56,771 bases of DNA from Blattamonas nauphoetae. Its lineage: Eukaryota > Preaxostyla > Oxymonadida. Below the pieces are notes generated by a model. It saw nothing but the letters and a program-made list of their open reading frames with translations, searched no databases and had not been told where the DNA came from. Made by a program: the position numbers and the translations under genes. Below, in pieces: positions 22,301 through 32,716 of this stretch. The DNA is taken from assembly GCA_033064195.1 (NCBI GenBank), contig JARBJD010000414.1, positions 1 to 56,771 on the forward strand, in the 5' to 3' direction. The stretch's first letter is position 1. Each line of letters begins with the position of its first letter.

Positions 22301-25300
22301 CAGTGTGAAGGTGGCTTCGCTTGGAAGAGCAATCGAACCGAAACAGAGTTCCACGAAGTCCAGTCCAACTGTGAAATCACCCACGCTGATGGAGAGGAGA
22401 CGAGGAGGGACAGGCATTGTGGTGAAGACCAATCCACTCTCAAAGAGAACTGGCTTTGTTTCTTTTGTCACACCAACCACTTCGTATCGCGTGTTGAAGG
22501 ACAGATCGACGATTGGTGGATCTGACGAGTCGAACAGAACAGCTGCCAATGTTCCTCTTCCATCAGAATCGAACGAGGCTGTCAGAGTGACGTTGGTTGA
22601 CGCACTCGAGTTCACAGAGAGTGTCAGATTGTAGAGTCCTTCCATCCCAATCCCCGAAAGATTGATGTCTGCACTCTTTTCGTCAGTAGAATATTGAAGA
22701 GAAGCATCGAGAGATGTCAGACGAGACGGTTCAGAAGGAACAGAGAATGTCACATCCGAATCCACAACACAAACTGATTCAGAAACTTCGAAGCGAGTGA
22801 TCACATATTTCGTGCCGAATGAGAGCAGAGGGTTGGCTGCCCCGAAGATCACCACAGAGTGCGAATGCGTCGTCGATGAAGACAGACCAGAGAGCGTTCC
22901 AGACAGCTCAATCTCATCACCAATCAACGTCGACCCTTCCATCTTCCGAACTCCAACAGCAAATCCCTTCCCTCCGCCCAACTTCACTCCTGTCAATGAC
23001 ACTATTGCCGATTTCTGTTGGTCTCCTCCCAGCGAGCAATCAGCTGATGTGATTCGTGTTGGTTCAGTCGGTGTGGTGAACGTGACAGAGTCCGCGCGCG
23101 CGATGTCTTGTTCAGGTTCCACTCCATTTCCATCCCACATCACTTTCGTCATTTTGTACTCCGTCTCCCATTCCAGTCTTCCTTTTGCTGTCGATGGATG
23201 AAGAGGTGATGTTCCGATCAGAGTTGTTGAGTTCGACCAAGTGAGAGTGATGTTCACTTCAATTTCATCCTTCTCAACCAGCATCCAAAAACTTCCTTCC
23301 TTCAAACTCGCTCCATTCACAACAATCTCTGTCGTGTTACAATCTTTCAGAGTTGAAGATGTTTCGAAAATGAACGGTTCGATGGAGTTGATGATTCGAG
23401 ATCCTGTCACTGCAGCAGACCGGAAGACATAGTCAGCACGAGGCAGAACTCCATTCGATCCGGACGAGACGACTGCTGTTCCCAAGTTGGATGATGTTGA
23501 GGCATCCCCGAACACGACATGGACTAGTCGAGGAACATTCGACCCATCCAGCAGCACATCCATCGTTCCTTTGATCGATTCAGCCGTTGTCACTGAAACT
23601 GTTGCATCATTCTCATCGAACGAAACATGGACTGACTTGGTTGTGATGTTGGAGGATGTTGAGATTTGTGGGATGAGTTTGTCGTTCGCTTTGTTGTCAG
23701 ACTTGAAATAAACATTTGGTGCGCCTGAAGTGGAGTCGCAAGATTTGATCATTGAAGATGTGATTTGTGTTGAAGTCTTGTCATTGAAGTAGATGTCTTT
23801 TGCAGTCTGAGTATTCACACTGGAGCCTCCTCTGAATCGGAGGAAGGAGAGAGACAAAGTTGTCACTTGCATAATGGAGACGCCACCAGCACGCGATGTG
23901 GAAGTGCATTCAACGAAGTCACATTTTGAGATAGTGATGATATCTGAAGCGACGTACGCAGCTCCATCCCTGTCTGATTCGGAGAATTCGAAAAAGCAAC
24001 TGTCAACCGTCGTTGATCGTGTATACCGAGTAAAGATACTTCCCCCACAGTTTCCTGAGTTCTCATCGAAGAGTGTTGAACAATCGGTGAAAGATGAGGC
24101 AGAGATTGAAACTGGACGTTTCGAGTTTGTTGAACACTGGAAGAATACTGCCCCACCATCATCATCAGACTCCGTGCAGGAGCATTTGTGGAAGAAGCAG
24201 GTTGTGACGGAGAGAGATGACAAAGTGTTAATGAGGAAGATTGCTGCTCCGCCATAACCAGATCCGGCTGCGACTGTCATCTCGTTGAATGTGCAGAGAG
24301 TGAACGAGACTGAAGTGACATCGGATGTTACGTTGTTCAGACGAGCAGGAGTCGAGGTGTTCGTTCGGCTTTCGAATGAGAATTTCAAGTCAGTGTTTCG
24401 TTGGCGGATGCACGATGAGAAGGAGGTGTTCAGGCACATCACATTCCCTCCCAAGTTCGGCGACATCATTCCTGTCCCGCTGTCGTGGTTCGTGCTCTGG
24501 CGAACACAACTCCCAACTAGTCGTTGACTCACTTCACTTCCGAATAGTTGCGTGCGTGGTGAGATGGGAGACGACGATGTAACATTCACAAGAGTGCTTG
24601 AGAGCAGATCAGTTTCCATTCGAAGAGGAGCATAACCAGAGGCTACCAAATGCATCCCTGTTCACTCACCCCAAACGAGAACAGAGGACCAGTTCCAAAA
24701 ATCAGTTCGTGAGATTTCAAACTGAGGCCTGTTCCAATCACTGAAATCCCCAACATTTCAGCTCCAACCAAATCACACAAGTCCGCTGATCCAGACGACA
24801 CGAGTCGTGCGTGTCCATCCCCCACACCAACAAACGGCACAATCCAGTCCCATCCAGATGAATGCCGAACACAACACAACATCACCGTCGATCCCAAACA
24901 TCTCTCCTCATTTGAAGATCCCATGATCACGAACGGGCACATATCGCTGCTCGATGTGATCGAGCTGCTCGAAAACCGCACAAAAGAGCCAGCCAAACAG
25001 CAGATTGATTTCGACTCCGAATTCACCAGCGCGTCCACTCCTTCAACACAAAACGTGCTGTTCCGAACATCAAACATGAACATCGTGGCTCTTGTTTCAT
25101 CATCACTCGGTTGTGGAGATCTGGGTGACAATCTTGATGTAGACTGCTGAATCGGAGACGACACGGGATGTTCCGAATTTGGCGAGTCGTATTCTTGGAA
25201 CAGGAATGTGGTGCGATTCCCAATCAGCGACACATCTTCCGATCGGATTGCGATGGTCGAGGAGATCACGACATCCTTGTTCAGCCTCAAGATCTTCGAT

Positions 25301-25429
25301 GTGGGAAGACCATCTTCGTTTCCGTTGTTGTTGAGGGTGCTTAGAAGTGACAGAAAAGAGGTTGGGGTATTTGGGAGGTGAGATTTGGTGGAAAGGAGGA
25401 CAGCGAGGATGACGAGAAAACCGTTCATT
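19310..25429 (-). CDS. Large beta-helix receptor with tandem beta-sandwich modules and pseudokinase domain
   Basis: The start is placed at 25428, giving signal peptide MNGFLVILAVLLS. About 255 residues lead to FSFG at 24660, where the frame moves by one near 24643-24655 (frameshift, or a tiny intron that my phases do not support). About 1,780 residues follow. Parts in order: beta-helix (GGAAIFLINTLSSLSVTTCFF, VTTLSLSFLRFRGG), then five or six repeats of about 110 residues opening P.EP.RI and closing L.YNTEYKV, probably Ig/TIG-like sandwiches, a second beta-helix, a transmembrane helix (WWIPLLVSLVFILLLIVIVV), and a kinase-like C-lobe (QRWRAPEV, FSLGLVLWEVWTGEVPW, FDPKERPSL). Gly-loop, catalytic Lys, HRD and DFG are missing, so catalysis is unlikely. 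It is probably a surface receptor whose cytoplasmic domain binds partners. Confidence 0.8.
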
Positions 25430-25991
25430 GACAAGCTCGGACTAATCCATGTTCCGGCTGGCCCAATATCATTGTATTTTGAGCCCCCATGAATCCTTAT
25501 TTCATTGAAGATAGGATTTTCGCGGGGAGATTGTTGTTGAGCTCGAGAAAGCGTTCCGAAAAATGAGGACTGGCAACCAGACAAACGCGAGTCTTTTGAG
25601 AGAAATTCATATGTAAACAGAAGTGGGATCTTGATATCAGGTTGAGCGAGTGAACAAATCAGGTTTGCCTCCCACGAGAGTTGAGGAGAGCTGAGTGAGA
25701 TTTCGGAACTTCAATCTGAACTTGTTGCTCTGGTTAGAATTTAAAACCGAATTCACGGATGATTCGAGACCATTGAGGAATCACTCCATTGAAATAACGA
25801 GTGATTCATCGTTGAGAGTTAGTTGAAGAGGTTCCCATAAATTCTGGCTATTTCTTGAACCAAAATCAAATTAAAATAAAAGTCCAGTCAGTGCAATGAA
25901 GATGACAAAAACTAGAACAAGATTGATGAATTGATGCTGCACATTGTCCGAACCCTGCTCAGACCAACTCTTCGTCTGTCGCTCTTCTTTA
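25430..25991. other. Upstream flank of the receptor gene
   Basis: About 560 bases 5' of the minus-strand receptor and left of a MITE. In-frame codons continue upstream of the chosen ATG to 25584, but the signal peptide begins only at the Met at 25428, so the upstream part is more likely 5' untranslated. No other gene was recognised. Confidence 0.45.
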
Positions 25992-25993
25992 TA

Positions 25994-26338
25994 GTCCCTC
26001 CACAAAACCGGCTAAAATATACAAAACCGGTTTTATTCATATTAAGATCATTTTTCATACTATAATGCAAGAATTGTCCTTTCAGAACTCTTAGAAACAT
26101 GGTAGCGGTAGTTTGATGAGAGAGAAGATCATCAAAATCACATAAAACAATGAGAAAGTTTCCAAATAATGGGGAAAATGCCTTCTTTTCGTCACTTCTT
26201 GGTTTTTGAAAAAAACACTAGGTATACTTGAAATGGTGTATTATGTGACGTGGTAATAGATAATCGAGAAATTTTGGATGAAACGTCTTTTTTTGATTTT
26301 AGCCGGTTTAATAAATAAAACCGGTTTTGTGGAGGGTC
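25994..26338. mobile_element. Tc1/mariner-type (Stowaway-like) MITE, 345 bp
   Basis: The termini are inverted: GTCCCTCCACAAAACCGG at the left and, read inward from the right, GACCCTCCACAAAACCGG. Each end is flanked by TA (25992-25993 and 26339-26340), the expected target duplication of Tc1/mariner elements. The CTCC-type start recalls Stowaway MITEs. Inside each end the motif AACCGG[C/T]T recurs. There is no coding capacity, so it must be moved in trans. The interior is AT-rich. Confidence 0.85.
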
Positions 26339-28716
26339 TATTATCACTCTTTCTCTCTCCTTCCTTCTCCACTTGTGTTTGGTGTGGCAGGTGTGTGTGA
26401 CTGGTGTTGTTGGAGTGGTTGTGAGTGGAGCGTCGTTGCCTGTTCGTGGTCGAGTGAGCTCCCTTCTTCCTTCACTCGTTGGTCTGATCTCAGTTTGTCT
26501 CCTCTTCTCTTCTCATCTCTCTCGCTTGTGATGATTGTGTCGTTTGTGTTTTTGTTTGGATGGATCTCAGAAAATAGAGATTGGAATCGGGGAAGCAGCG
26601 ATCCGAGCGATTGGGTTTGTTTCGTCCTCTCCTCTTTCTCTCTCTTCCCATCTGATCTTTTTCTGATCTCCTGTTGCTCTTTCATGTCTCAGGCATCTGT
26701 GCAGTGTGTGTCTGTCCTCGAATGACATGGATGGGATTCTGAACAGTGGAGTTGTTGAAGGGCTGTGCTCGCAATGCATGAGTCTGATCTCATCATCGAG
26801 GCGAAGTGGAAGCTGTCACGCCCAAACAGTGACATTGTTGCGTGGACTTGATTCCTTCTGCACTGGTCTTGCTGAGTTCATTTCGAGTGAGAAGGAGAAA
26901 AAGGAGAAAGAGAAGAGAAGGAAGGAGACCGAACAGGAAGAAGTGTTGGAGAATGAAGAAGAATCAGAGTTCTCGCTTTTGAGTCGAAGCTCATCTGACC
27001 TTTCTCTGATCGAGTCCACACTGGGCGAGATGCTGAATGAACTGCAAAGACAGAAACAACCAGCCGAGTTGGATCGACGCGGAAAGGAACTTCGAACGGA
27101 AGTTGCGAGCATTCTGGTTGAACAGTTTCCTGACGCCATCGTGGGCATGTATTACCCCTGTAGGTAAAAGGAACCCTGTAGGTAATCGGAACCCTGTAGG
27201 GTGTGAAGTGGAAGCCTGTAGGTAATGAATGGAACTCTGTAGGGTGTTTTGGAACTGTGTAGGGTATGACTGGAAACACTGTTCTCCACTCATTTCGCTC
27301 CACAAAACATGCTCGAGACCAACACAGGATTCAAACTTCTTCGACAGTGCCACTTTCCATCAAACACTGAATTTCTCTCTTTGATGACACTATTGCTTTC
27401 ATATTCTCATTTTTATGCATATCATTATCAATTTTCAACTCCATATGTTTGTGAAAATCATTTTTGGTCGCGATCCTTGATCATGACGACAAAAACAAAA
27501 ATGGAGATTGTCGACTCAAATGAACACAATTTAGACTATTTCCATTTCATTTCATATATATTCACCTTTTTTCTCCGTTTTTTCTGCGTGGTTGACTTGT
27601 ATAGTCGATAGATCGAGAAAAGTGCGTTTGATCAAAAGTGTTTGGGAAAACACACAATTTCCTCTGAATAGATTTTCAAAAGAAATCATCGGTGGATGCA
27701 AGGCAAAGTGAAGTTTGTGATTCTCCATTATCCCCCCTCTCAGACAGGTTCTCTCGCACAAACTCGCTCGATTACCTACAGGGTTCCGATTACCTACAGG
27801 GGGAATACATGCCCCATCGTGACTCGAAGAGGGAAGAAAGCGGGAGTGATTGGACTGGAGGTTGGAACTGAGATTCAGAGAATGAAGACAGAATTGTGGA
27901 TGGAGATGAGTGAGGTGGACGACGAGAGGCAGAGTCTGGAAGAGCAGCATCAAATGAAGACGAGAGAGATGGAAGCAGAATGACTGAAAATGGACGCCGA
28001 GCGAGAAATGTACAAGAAACTGATTGAACAAGGAAGGAAGGGTGTCGAGCAGGAACACAGACAACAAGAGGACGAAAAGAAAAGACGAACACGATTCAAA
28101 ATCGGGACAGGAACTGTCAGACGATCTCTGATCGGGACTGAAGTGATTGAACTCTTCGACCAAGCTCAATGGACAGTCTCTGGAAGTGTCTTCACAAAAT
28201 CAAAACCTGGCACTGCCTCGCTTGTCTCGTTCGAGTTTGGGGAAGATGTGGCTCGCCTGTCGCTCACAATCGGAAAGGGACCGAAGGACAGTTTCGCAGT
28301 TAGGATCGTGTCATCCGAGTTGAGCAAGTATGGTGCAATCAAATACTTCCTGAACATGAAGGGAGGAGCAGGATGGAGCTTGACCCCGAATGGTCGATTC
28401 GCAAAACAAAAAGGGAAAGAGATGAATAAAGGAGAAGCGTGCAAGGGAATGGCTGATGGACAGCTAGTGGTGTTGGAGGCAGATGGACGAGAAGGAAAGT
28501 GAACGCTGAGGCTGTCACAAGATGGAGATACACAGCCAGTCTTCTTCACAAACATCCAAGTTCCCTTCCGATTCGCTGTGTACATCTACGGAGAACAGGA
28601 TTCTGTTGAGATTGAGTCAGTTGAAGTTGTGTCCGAGGAGTTCCCCTTGGTCACTCCAAGCCCAAACGAGGGCTCCTCAACACAGCGAGTACCTCGAAGT
28701 GGGCTGGCCGATCTGA
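26339..28716 (+). pseudogene. Coiled-coil/SPRY-like gene, split by a transposon and carrying two stops
   Basis: Coding exons appear at 26575-26618 and, after a GT-AG intron (GTTTGT..TCTCAG) with matching phase 2, at 26698-27143. The second reads LCSVCLSSNDMDGILNSGVV, a Lys/Glu-rich helix and VEQFPDAIV. A 670-bp element then intervenes (27144-27813), and the same frame resumes at 27822 with TRRGKKAGVIGLEVG, a coiled coil (KKLIEQGRKGVEQEHRQQ) and a SPRY-like domain (WTVSGSVFTKSKPG, QPVFFTNIQVPFRFAVYIYG). In-frame TGA codons lie at 27981, where Arg fits (EAE-x-LKMDAER), and 28500, where Trp fits (GK-x-TLRLS). The 5' end is uncertain. Related in overall plan to the SPRY-like genes at 8657 and 30336, but the N-domain differs. 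Confidence 0.75.
27144..27813. mobile_element. 670-bp non-autonomous DNA element with 8-bp target duplication (hAT-like)
   Basis: It is flanked by an exact direct repeat, CCATCGTG, at 27136-27143 and 27814-27821. The ends are inverted: the left begins GGCATGTATTACCCCTGTAG, and the right read inward begins GGCATGTATTCCCCCTGTAG. Subterminal copies of CCTGTAGGTAA recur two to five times at the left and twice at the right, as often seen at transposase-binding ends. No transposase frame is present. An 8-bp duplication fits hAT, P or Merlin elements; the terminal sequence is not the classic hAT CAGGG, so the superfamily is uncertain. It sits inside an exon. Confidence 0.88.
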
Positions 28717-28774
28717 GATTCTAAAAACAAAATATATTGACCTCCTCGTCTTTTTACAAAACTATATTGCTGTG

Positions 28775-28858
28775 GGGGTTGACTAAAAACAATCCACCGA
28801 TCTATCTAAAAACAATCCATTTCGATCAATCCCATCGAATTGTGAGATTGAGGATAAA
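28775..28858 (+). repeat. Inverted repeat arm paired with 30400-30483
   Basis: About 84 bp. The outer 44 bases, beginning GGGGTTGACTAAAAACAATC, are identical to the reverse complement of the right arm, and identity then falls to about 80 percent. The word CTAAAAACAATCC occurs twice within each arm. No clear target duplication flanks the pair. The arms lie just beyond the 3' ends of two convergent SPRY-like genes, so they are either transposon termini or homologous 3' flanks. Confidence 0.85.
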
Positions 28859-29059
28859 GGTTATGTTTTTCAGAAATTTCAGTGGAAACGGAAGAAGACA
28901 TTGTCAGAAAGCAACAAAGAAGACAGATCTTTTCATTTGAGTTCAAATGGACATCACTGAGTTGATCGGATACTTTTATGGATTGATCGAAATTCACATG
29001 TCAATTTCGACGAAACCGGTGAATCCTCTCCTTTTTTCTCCGCGAATCGTGGTTGTCTT

Positions 29060-30330
29060 CCTGCTCAATTAGTTTTTGTTCCAGGTCTGTGGATACGAAG
29101 ACCAATTTCTCTCGTACTCTCTCCTGAGTCTCGCTTTTCTTCTTCTATCACAAATTGACTATTTTATCCTCATTTCTTCTGTTTTTACATCTGATTGTAT
29201 TGTGCATGATTGATTTTCTGTTCCCTTTATCTCTGCAGCAACACACTCAATCACGGGAGAGAAATTATGCCTTCCTCGCGTTCTGTCACCTTCTGATTTA
29301 TTTCCGTCCATGTATTGACATGATGGTGATGGGTTACAGCCAAAATTGTAGATAAGAAACGAATCATTGACATCGCATGCGTGGAAAGAAGGATTGAGAA
29401 TATGTTTTTGTGGATGGCGCATCTTTATGATGCCCTAGCTAGTCTTTCATGCTTCTTTAGGTCTCTTACTCATCTCATATTCAATCATCTCTCCATCATC
29501 TCTCTCCTCTATCCCCCCTCCTTCTTTGTCTCCCGTTCACAGTTCAGAGTCATCCATCGTGGTCTCAAACCCAAGATCTTGATGCTCGATGGACACCGAA
29601 ACCTGAAGATCATCAATTTTGCCCTTTCGAACAGAATGAAGCTAGGAAGCCTTCTGAAGACGGCCTGTGATTGACCACGTTATGTGGCGTTGGAAATGAT
29701 CGAAGGAAAGGTGTGAAATTGATCCTACCGATTTCTTTTGTCGACAATCATATCTCATCTTTTGGGACGATTCTTTCCTTCTCATTCGTGTTTCTGCGAA
29801 TCATATTGTCTCTTCCCTCCTCCTCCATCTCTTCAGAGATACAATGACCGCTATAAAGACATCTGGAGCTGTGGCGTTACTCTGTTCTCTCTCGTGTGCG
29901 GCTTCCTCCCTTCGAGGACAGGAACGCGCCGCCCTTTCATCAAAATGTCATCCACGCCTGATACCGTCCTCCATCGACACTGTCAGCTGACTATCGGAAT
30001 CTCATTTCAAAGATTCTTGAGGTTGATCCAACAAAGGTGTGAGTTGAGTGTTTTATGCCTTTGTGAGAAGAAAGACTTCATTTTTCTCATTTTATTTCTC
30101 TCTTTTCCAAAATATCCTTCCGATCTCCTCTCCTCACCTTCTTTTTTCGTTCCCTCCCTCCCACCCATCCCCAGCGTTACACCGCTGCCCAAATCCGCCA
30201 ACACCCCTGGTATCTCGACAACTTCGTTGGCCAGTCCATCATCGAACTTGTCGTTCAAGAAGGAAGCGAAAAAGGAGAGGTTGTGATCGACACGGAAGTG
30301 ACTGTTGACTTGGCCGCGATTCCCACCTGA
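29060..30330 (+). pseudogene. Decayed Ser/Thr protein kinase (AMPK/SNF1-like)
   Basis: Kinase pieces occur in order in the plus frames: KIVDKKRIID and ERRIENMFL (N-lobe, 29340-29400), VIHRGLKPKILMLDGHRNLK and IINFALSNRMKLGSLLKTA (29548-29665), ALEMIEGK (29690), RYNDRYKDIWSCGVTLFSLV with CGFLPSR (29840-29920), and YTAAQIRQHPWYLDNFVGQS with IIELVVQEG (30180-30260). In a live kinase of this type one expects HRDLKPEN, DFGLSN and PE of the APE motif; here HRD is HRG, DFG is NFA, and stops separate the pieces. Introns also appear to lie between some of them. It is a dead copy of a CAMK/AMPK-group kinase between the inverted repeats at 28775 and 30483. Confidence 0.75.
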
Positions 30331-30335
30331 CTTGG

Positions 30336-32422
30336 TCACATTTTGCTAATATGTTCCTGAATACAATGAAAATGTGAAATGAAAACGATTGTTAAAGGTT
30401 TTATCCGTAATGTCGCAGTTCGATGGGATTGATCGAATTGGATTGTTTTTAGATAGATCGGTGGATTGTTTTTAGTCAACCCCTGTTTCAGCCACAGCAC
30501 TTCGACTGAGAGATTCTCATCAATGAATCCAGTTGTGATGGCGAGGCAGAGAGGAGAAGGGATGTTGAAAAATATTCCAGGCTGTTCCTCATCGTCCACA
30601 AACAGTCGAGCTTTTTTCGTTCTCATGTTCAGTCGAATCGCTGCAGTCTGTCCAATTCGATCGCACTTCTTGTTTGTTCCTTCTGGCTTGAATTCAATTC
30701 CTTTCCACATTCTTCCATCGTCAAGAAAGAAATCACCACCAATCCCATTCTTCCAAGCTCCACACTGGTGAAGTGCGGCTACTTCAGGAAGTGGATGTCT
30801 GAGAAAGCCTAGCCCTGAAAAGATGAGAAGAGAGGAAAACACACTCACATTCACAAAATCGTTTTCAGTTGCTCTGATTTTGAGTTCCCACTCTCCCTCG
30901 TCGATCGGAAAAGTGAAAGCTGTTCTCCATTCTGAGTCGTCTTCCAGTTTGATGATCTGGGTGAGAGCGGTTGGTGTGCGTGTGTGAATCGATCTGTCGA
31001 GTGTTTGGAGTGATTCCGTTCCAATCCAAATCGGAAGACCAACCAGTTGTTGTTTCAATTTTTTGGATTCCAATTTCTGAGTTCTCCTCTCTTCAAACGC
31101 TGATTGTTCGAGTTCGTCACTTCCTCGGAGTCGTTTGAGCCACAGCACTTCAACTGATTGATTTTCAAGTGTGAATCCAGTTGTGATTGCGAGGCAGAGA
31201 TGAGAAGGGATGTTGGTGAAGATCCCAGGCTGTTCCTCATCGTCCACGAACAGTCGAGCTTCTCGAGTCCTCATGTTCACTCGAATCGCTGCTGTCTGCC
31301 CAATTCGATCACATTCCTTGTTTGATACTTCTGGCTGGAATTCTTTACTATTTTTCCACATTCCGCCTTCATCAAGACCGAAATCACCACCAATCCCATC
31401 TTTGTAGATTCCACACGAGAATTCTGCGGCATCATCAGGAAGTGGGTGTCTGAGGAAGCCAAGACCTGAAAAGATGAAAAGAGAGATGAACACACTCACC
31501 GCCCAGAATGGGTTTTCACTTGCTCTGATTTTGAGTTCCCACTCTCCCTCGTCGATCGGAAAAGTGAATGCTGTTCGAAAATCATCTTCCAAATTGTTGA
31601 TTTGTGTGAGAGTGGTTGGAGTGAGTCTGTGAACTGCCCTGTCGAGTGTTTGGAGTGATTCTGTTCCAACCCAAATCGGAAGACCAGCCAGCTGCATTGT
31701 CAATCCATCGAGTTTTGATTGTTGGGCTGTTTTCACTTCTTCCATCTTCATTCGATCCGCTTCTGCTTTCTTCTTTTCTTCTTCTAACTCCTGTTGCAAA
31801 TCATGAATCCTGGTTTCCAATTCCTTTTCGTGTTTGGTAGTTTCGGATGACAGCTGTTCGAGCTCAGATTGAGATTGTTCCATTCTTCGCAATTCTTCTG
31901 TCTCCACAAGCACGAAAGGCCCATCGGGAAGGGAATCCAATGTTGCGAGGCAATGTGTAATTCGGAGCCGTCCTTTCTTGGGGAATATCGGATTTTGGGA
32001 GAGGGCGGAGAGAGACGAGTGGAGAAGTCGCTTGTTCGTCACCGGAACTTCAGAATCCGATGCCAATGTCAGAATTCGCAACATCTCATCCAGCAGTCGC
32101 ATCATCGTTCCTTCATCTTTTCCATCCCATTCCTGAATACGAACTGGAATAGCATTCCAGTTGGGCGTGTTCACAATCACTGAGACATCTGATCCCGATC
32201 TTGTCAATTCAGTCAACACCGATTCAATCGACAGTGGTTTCTGTGACGAATCAAACATTTGTCATGACATTGTGAAAGGAGAAGAAGCAGACTGTCGAAG
32301 TTTGCGCATCCATAAACGCGTTATGCTGAGGTGAATGGAGGTAGAAACGAGAGGAGAGGAAAGGAGGTCACGGAAGGATGATAGGTCAAAGCATGAAATA
32401 CCTGATCAAAATCCCCAAACAT
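30336..32422 (-). CDS. Coiled-coil protein with two SPRY-like domains
   Basis: Exons: 32402-32422 (7 codons), 32293-32325 (11 codons) and 30336-32240. The introns are 32326-32401 (76 nt) and 32241-32292 (52 nt, GTCTGC..CAG), at the same positions and phases as in the genes at 1-5995 and 8657-10261. About 652 residues. Order: N-domain (NWNAIPVRIQEWD, KRLLHSSLSALSQNP, DGPFVLVETEEL), a short coiled coil holding a single EEEKKKAEADRMKMEE unit, then two SPRY-like domains, each opening LPIW.GTESLQTLDR and containing ARLFVDDEEQPGIF.NIPS. The normal ending VLWLKRLR is kept after domain 1; after domain 2 it becomes VLWLKQGLTKN and runs on about 45 residues through the inverted repeat at 30400-30483, so the extreme C-terminus was altered by that repeat. 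Confidence 0.85.
30400..30483 (-). repeat. Right arm of inverted repeat paired with 28775-28858
   Basis: Reverse complement of the arm at 28775-28858, with an identical outer 44 bases. It overlaps the 3' end of the double-SPRY gene and supplies its last codons. Read toward the gene, the arm ends in CCCC directly before the codons for VLWLKQ. Confidence 0.85.
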
Positions 32423-32716
32423 TTCAACTGTTAAGGATCAACTCACAACAATATATTTGTGCATATTGGAAATGTAATTGTTGACTCATCTCTCTTATTT
32501 ATGATCAGAGTTCCGTCACGATTCGAAATCATCTTTGAATCAGGCATCTGGTTGAGACAAAGGAAGCCATCCAGCGAAATGTGGGACGATCTCTGAACCC
32601 CTATTCAAATACATTGTGGAACCTATCATCAGTCAGAATGCTCTCTCACAAAGCTAATCAGACCGGTCTGTGTCACCAATCTCTTTTGATCATTTCTGAT
32701 TCACACAGCCTTCACC

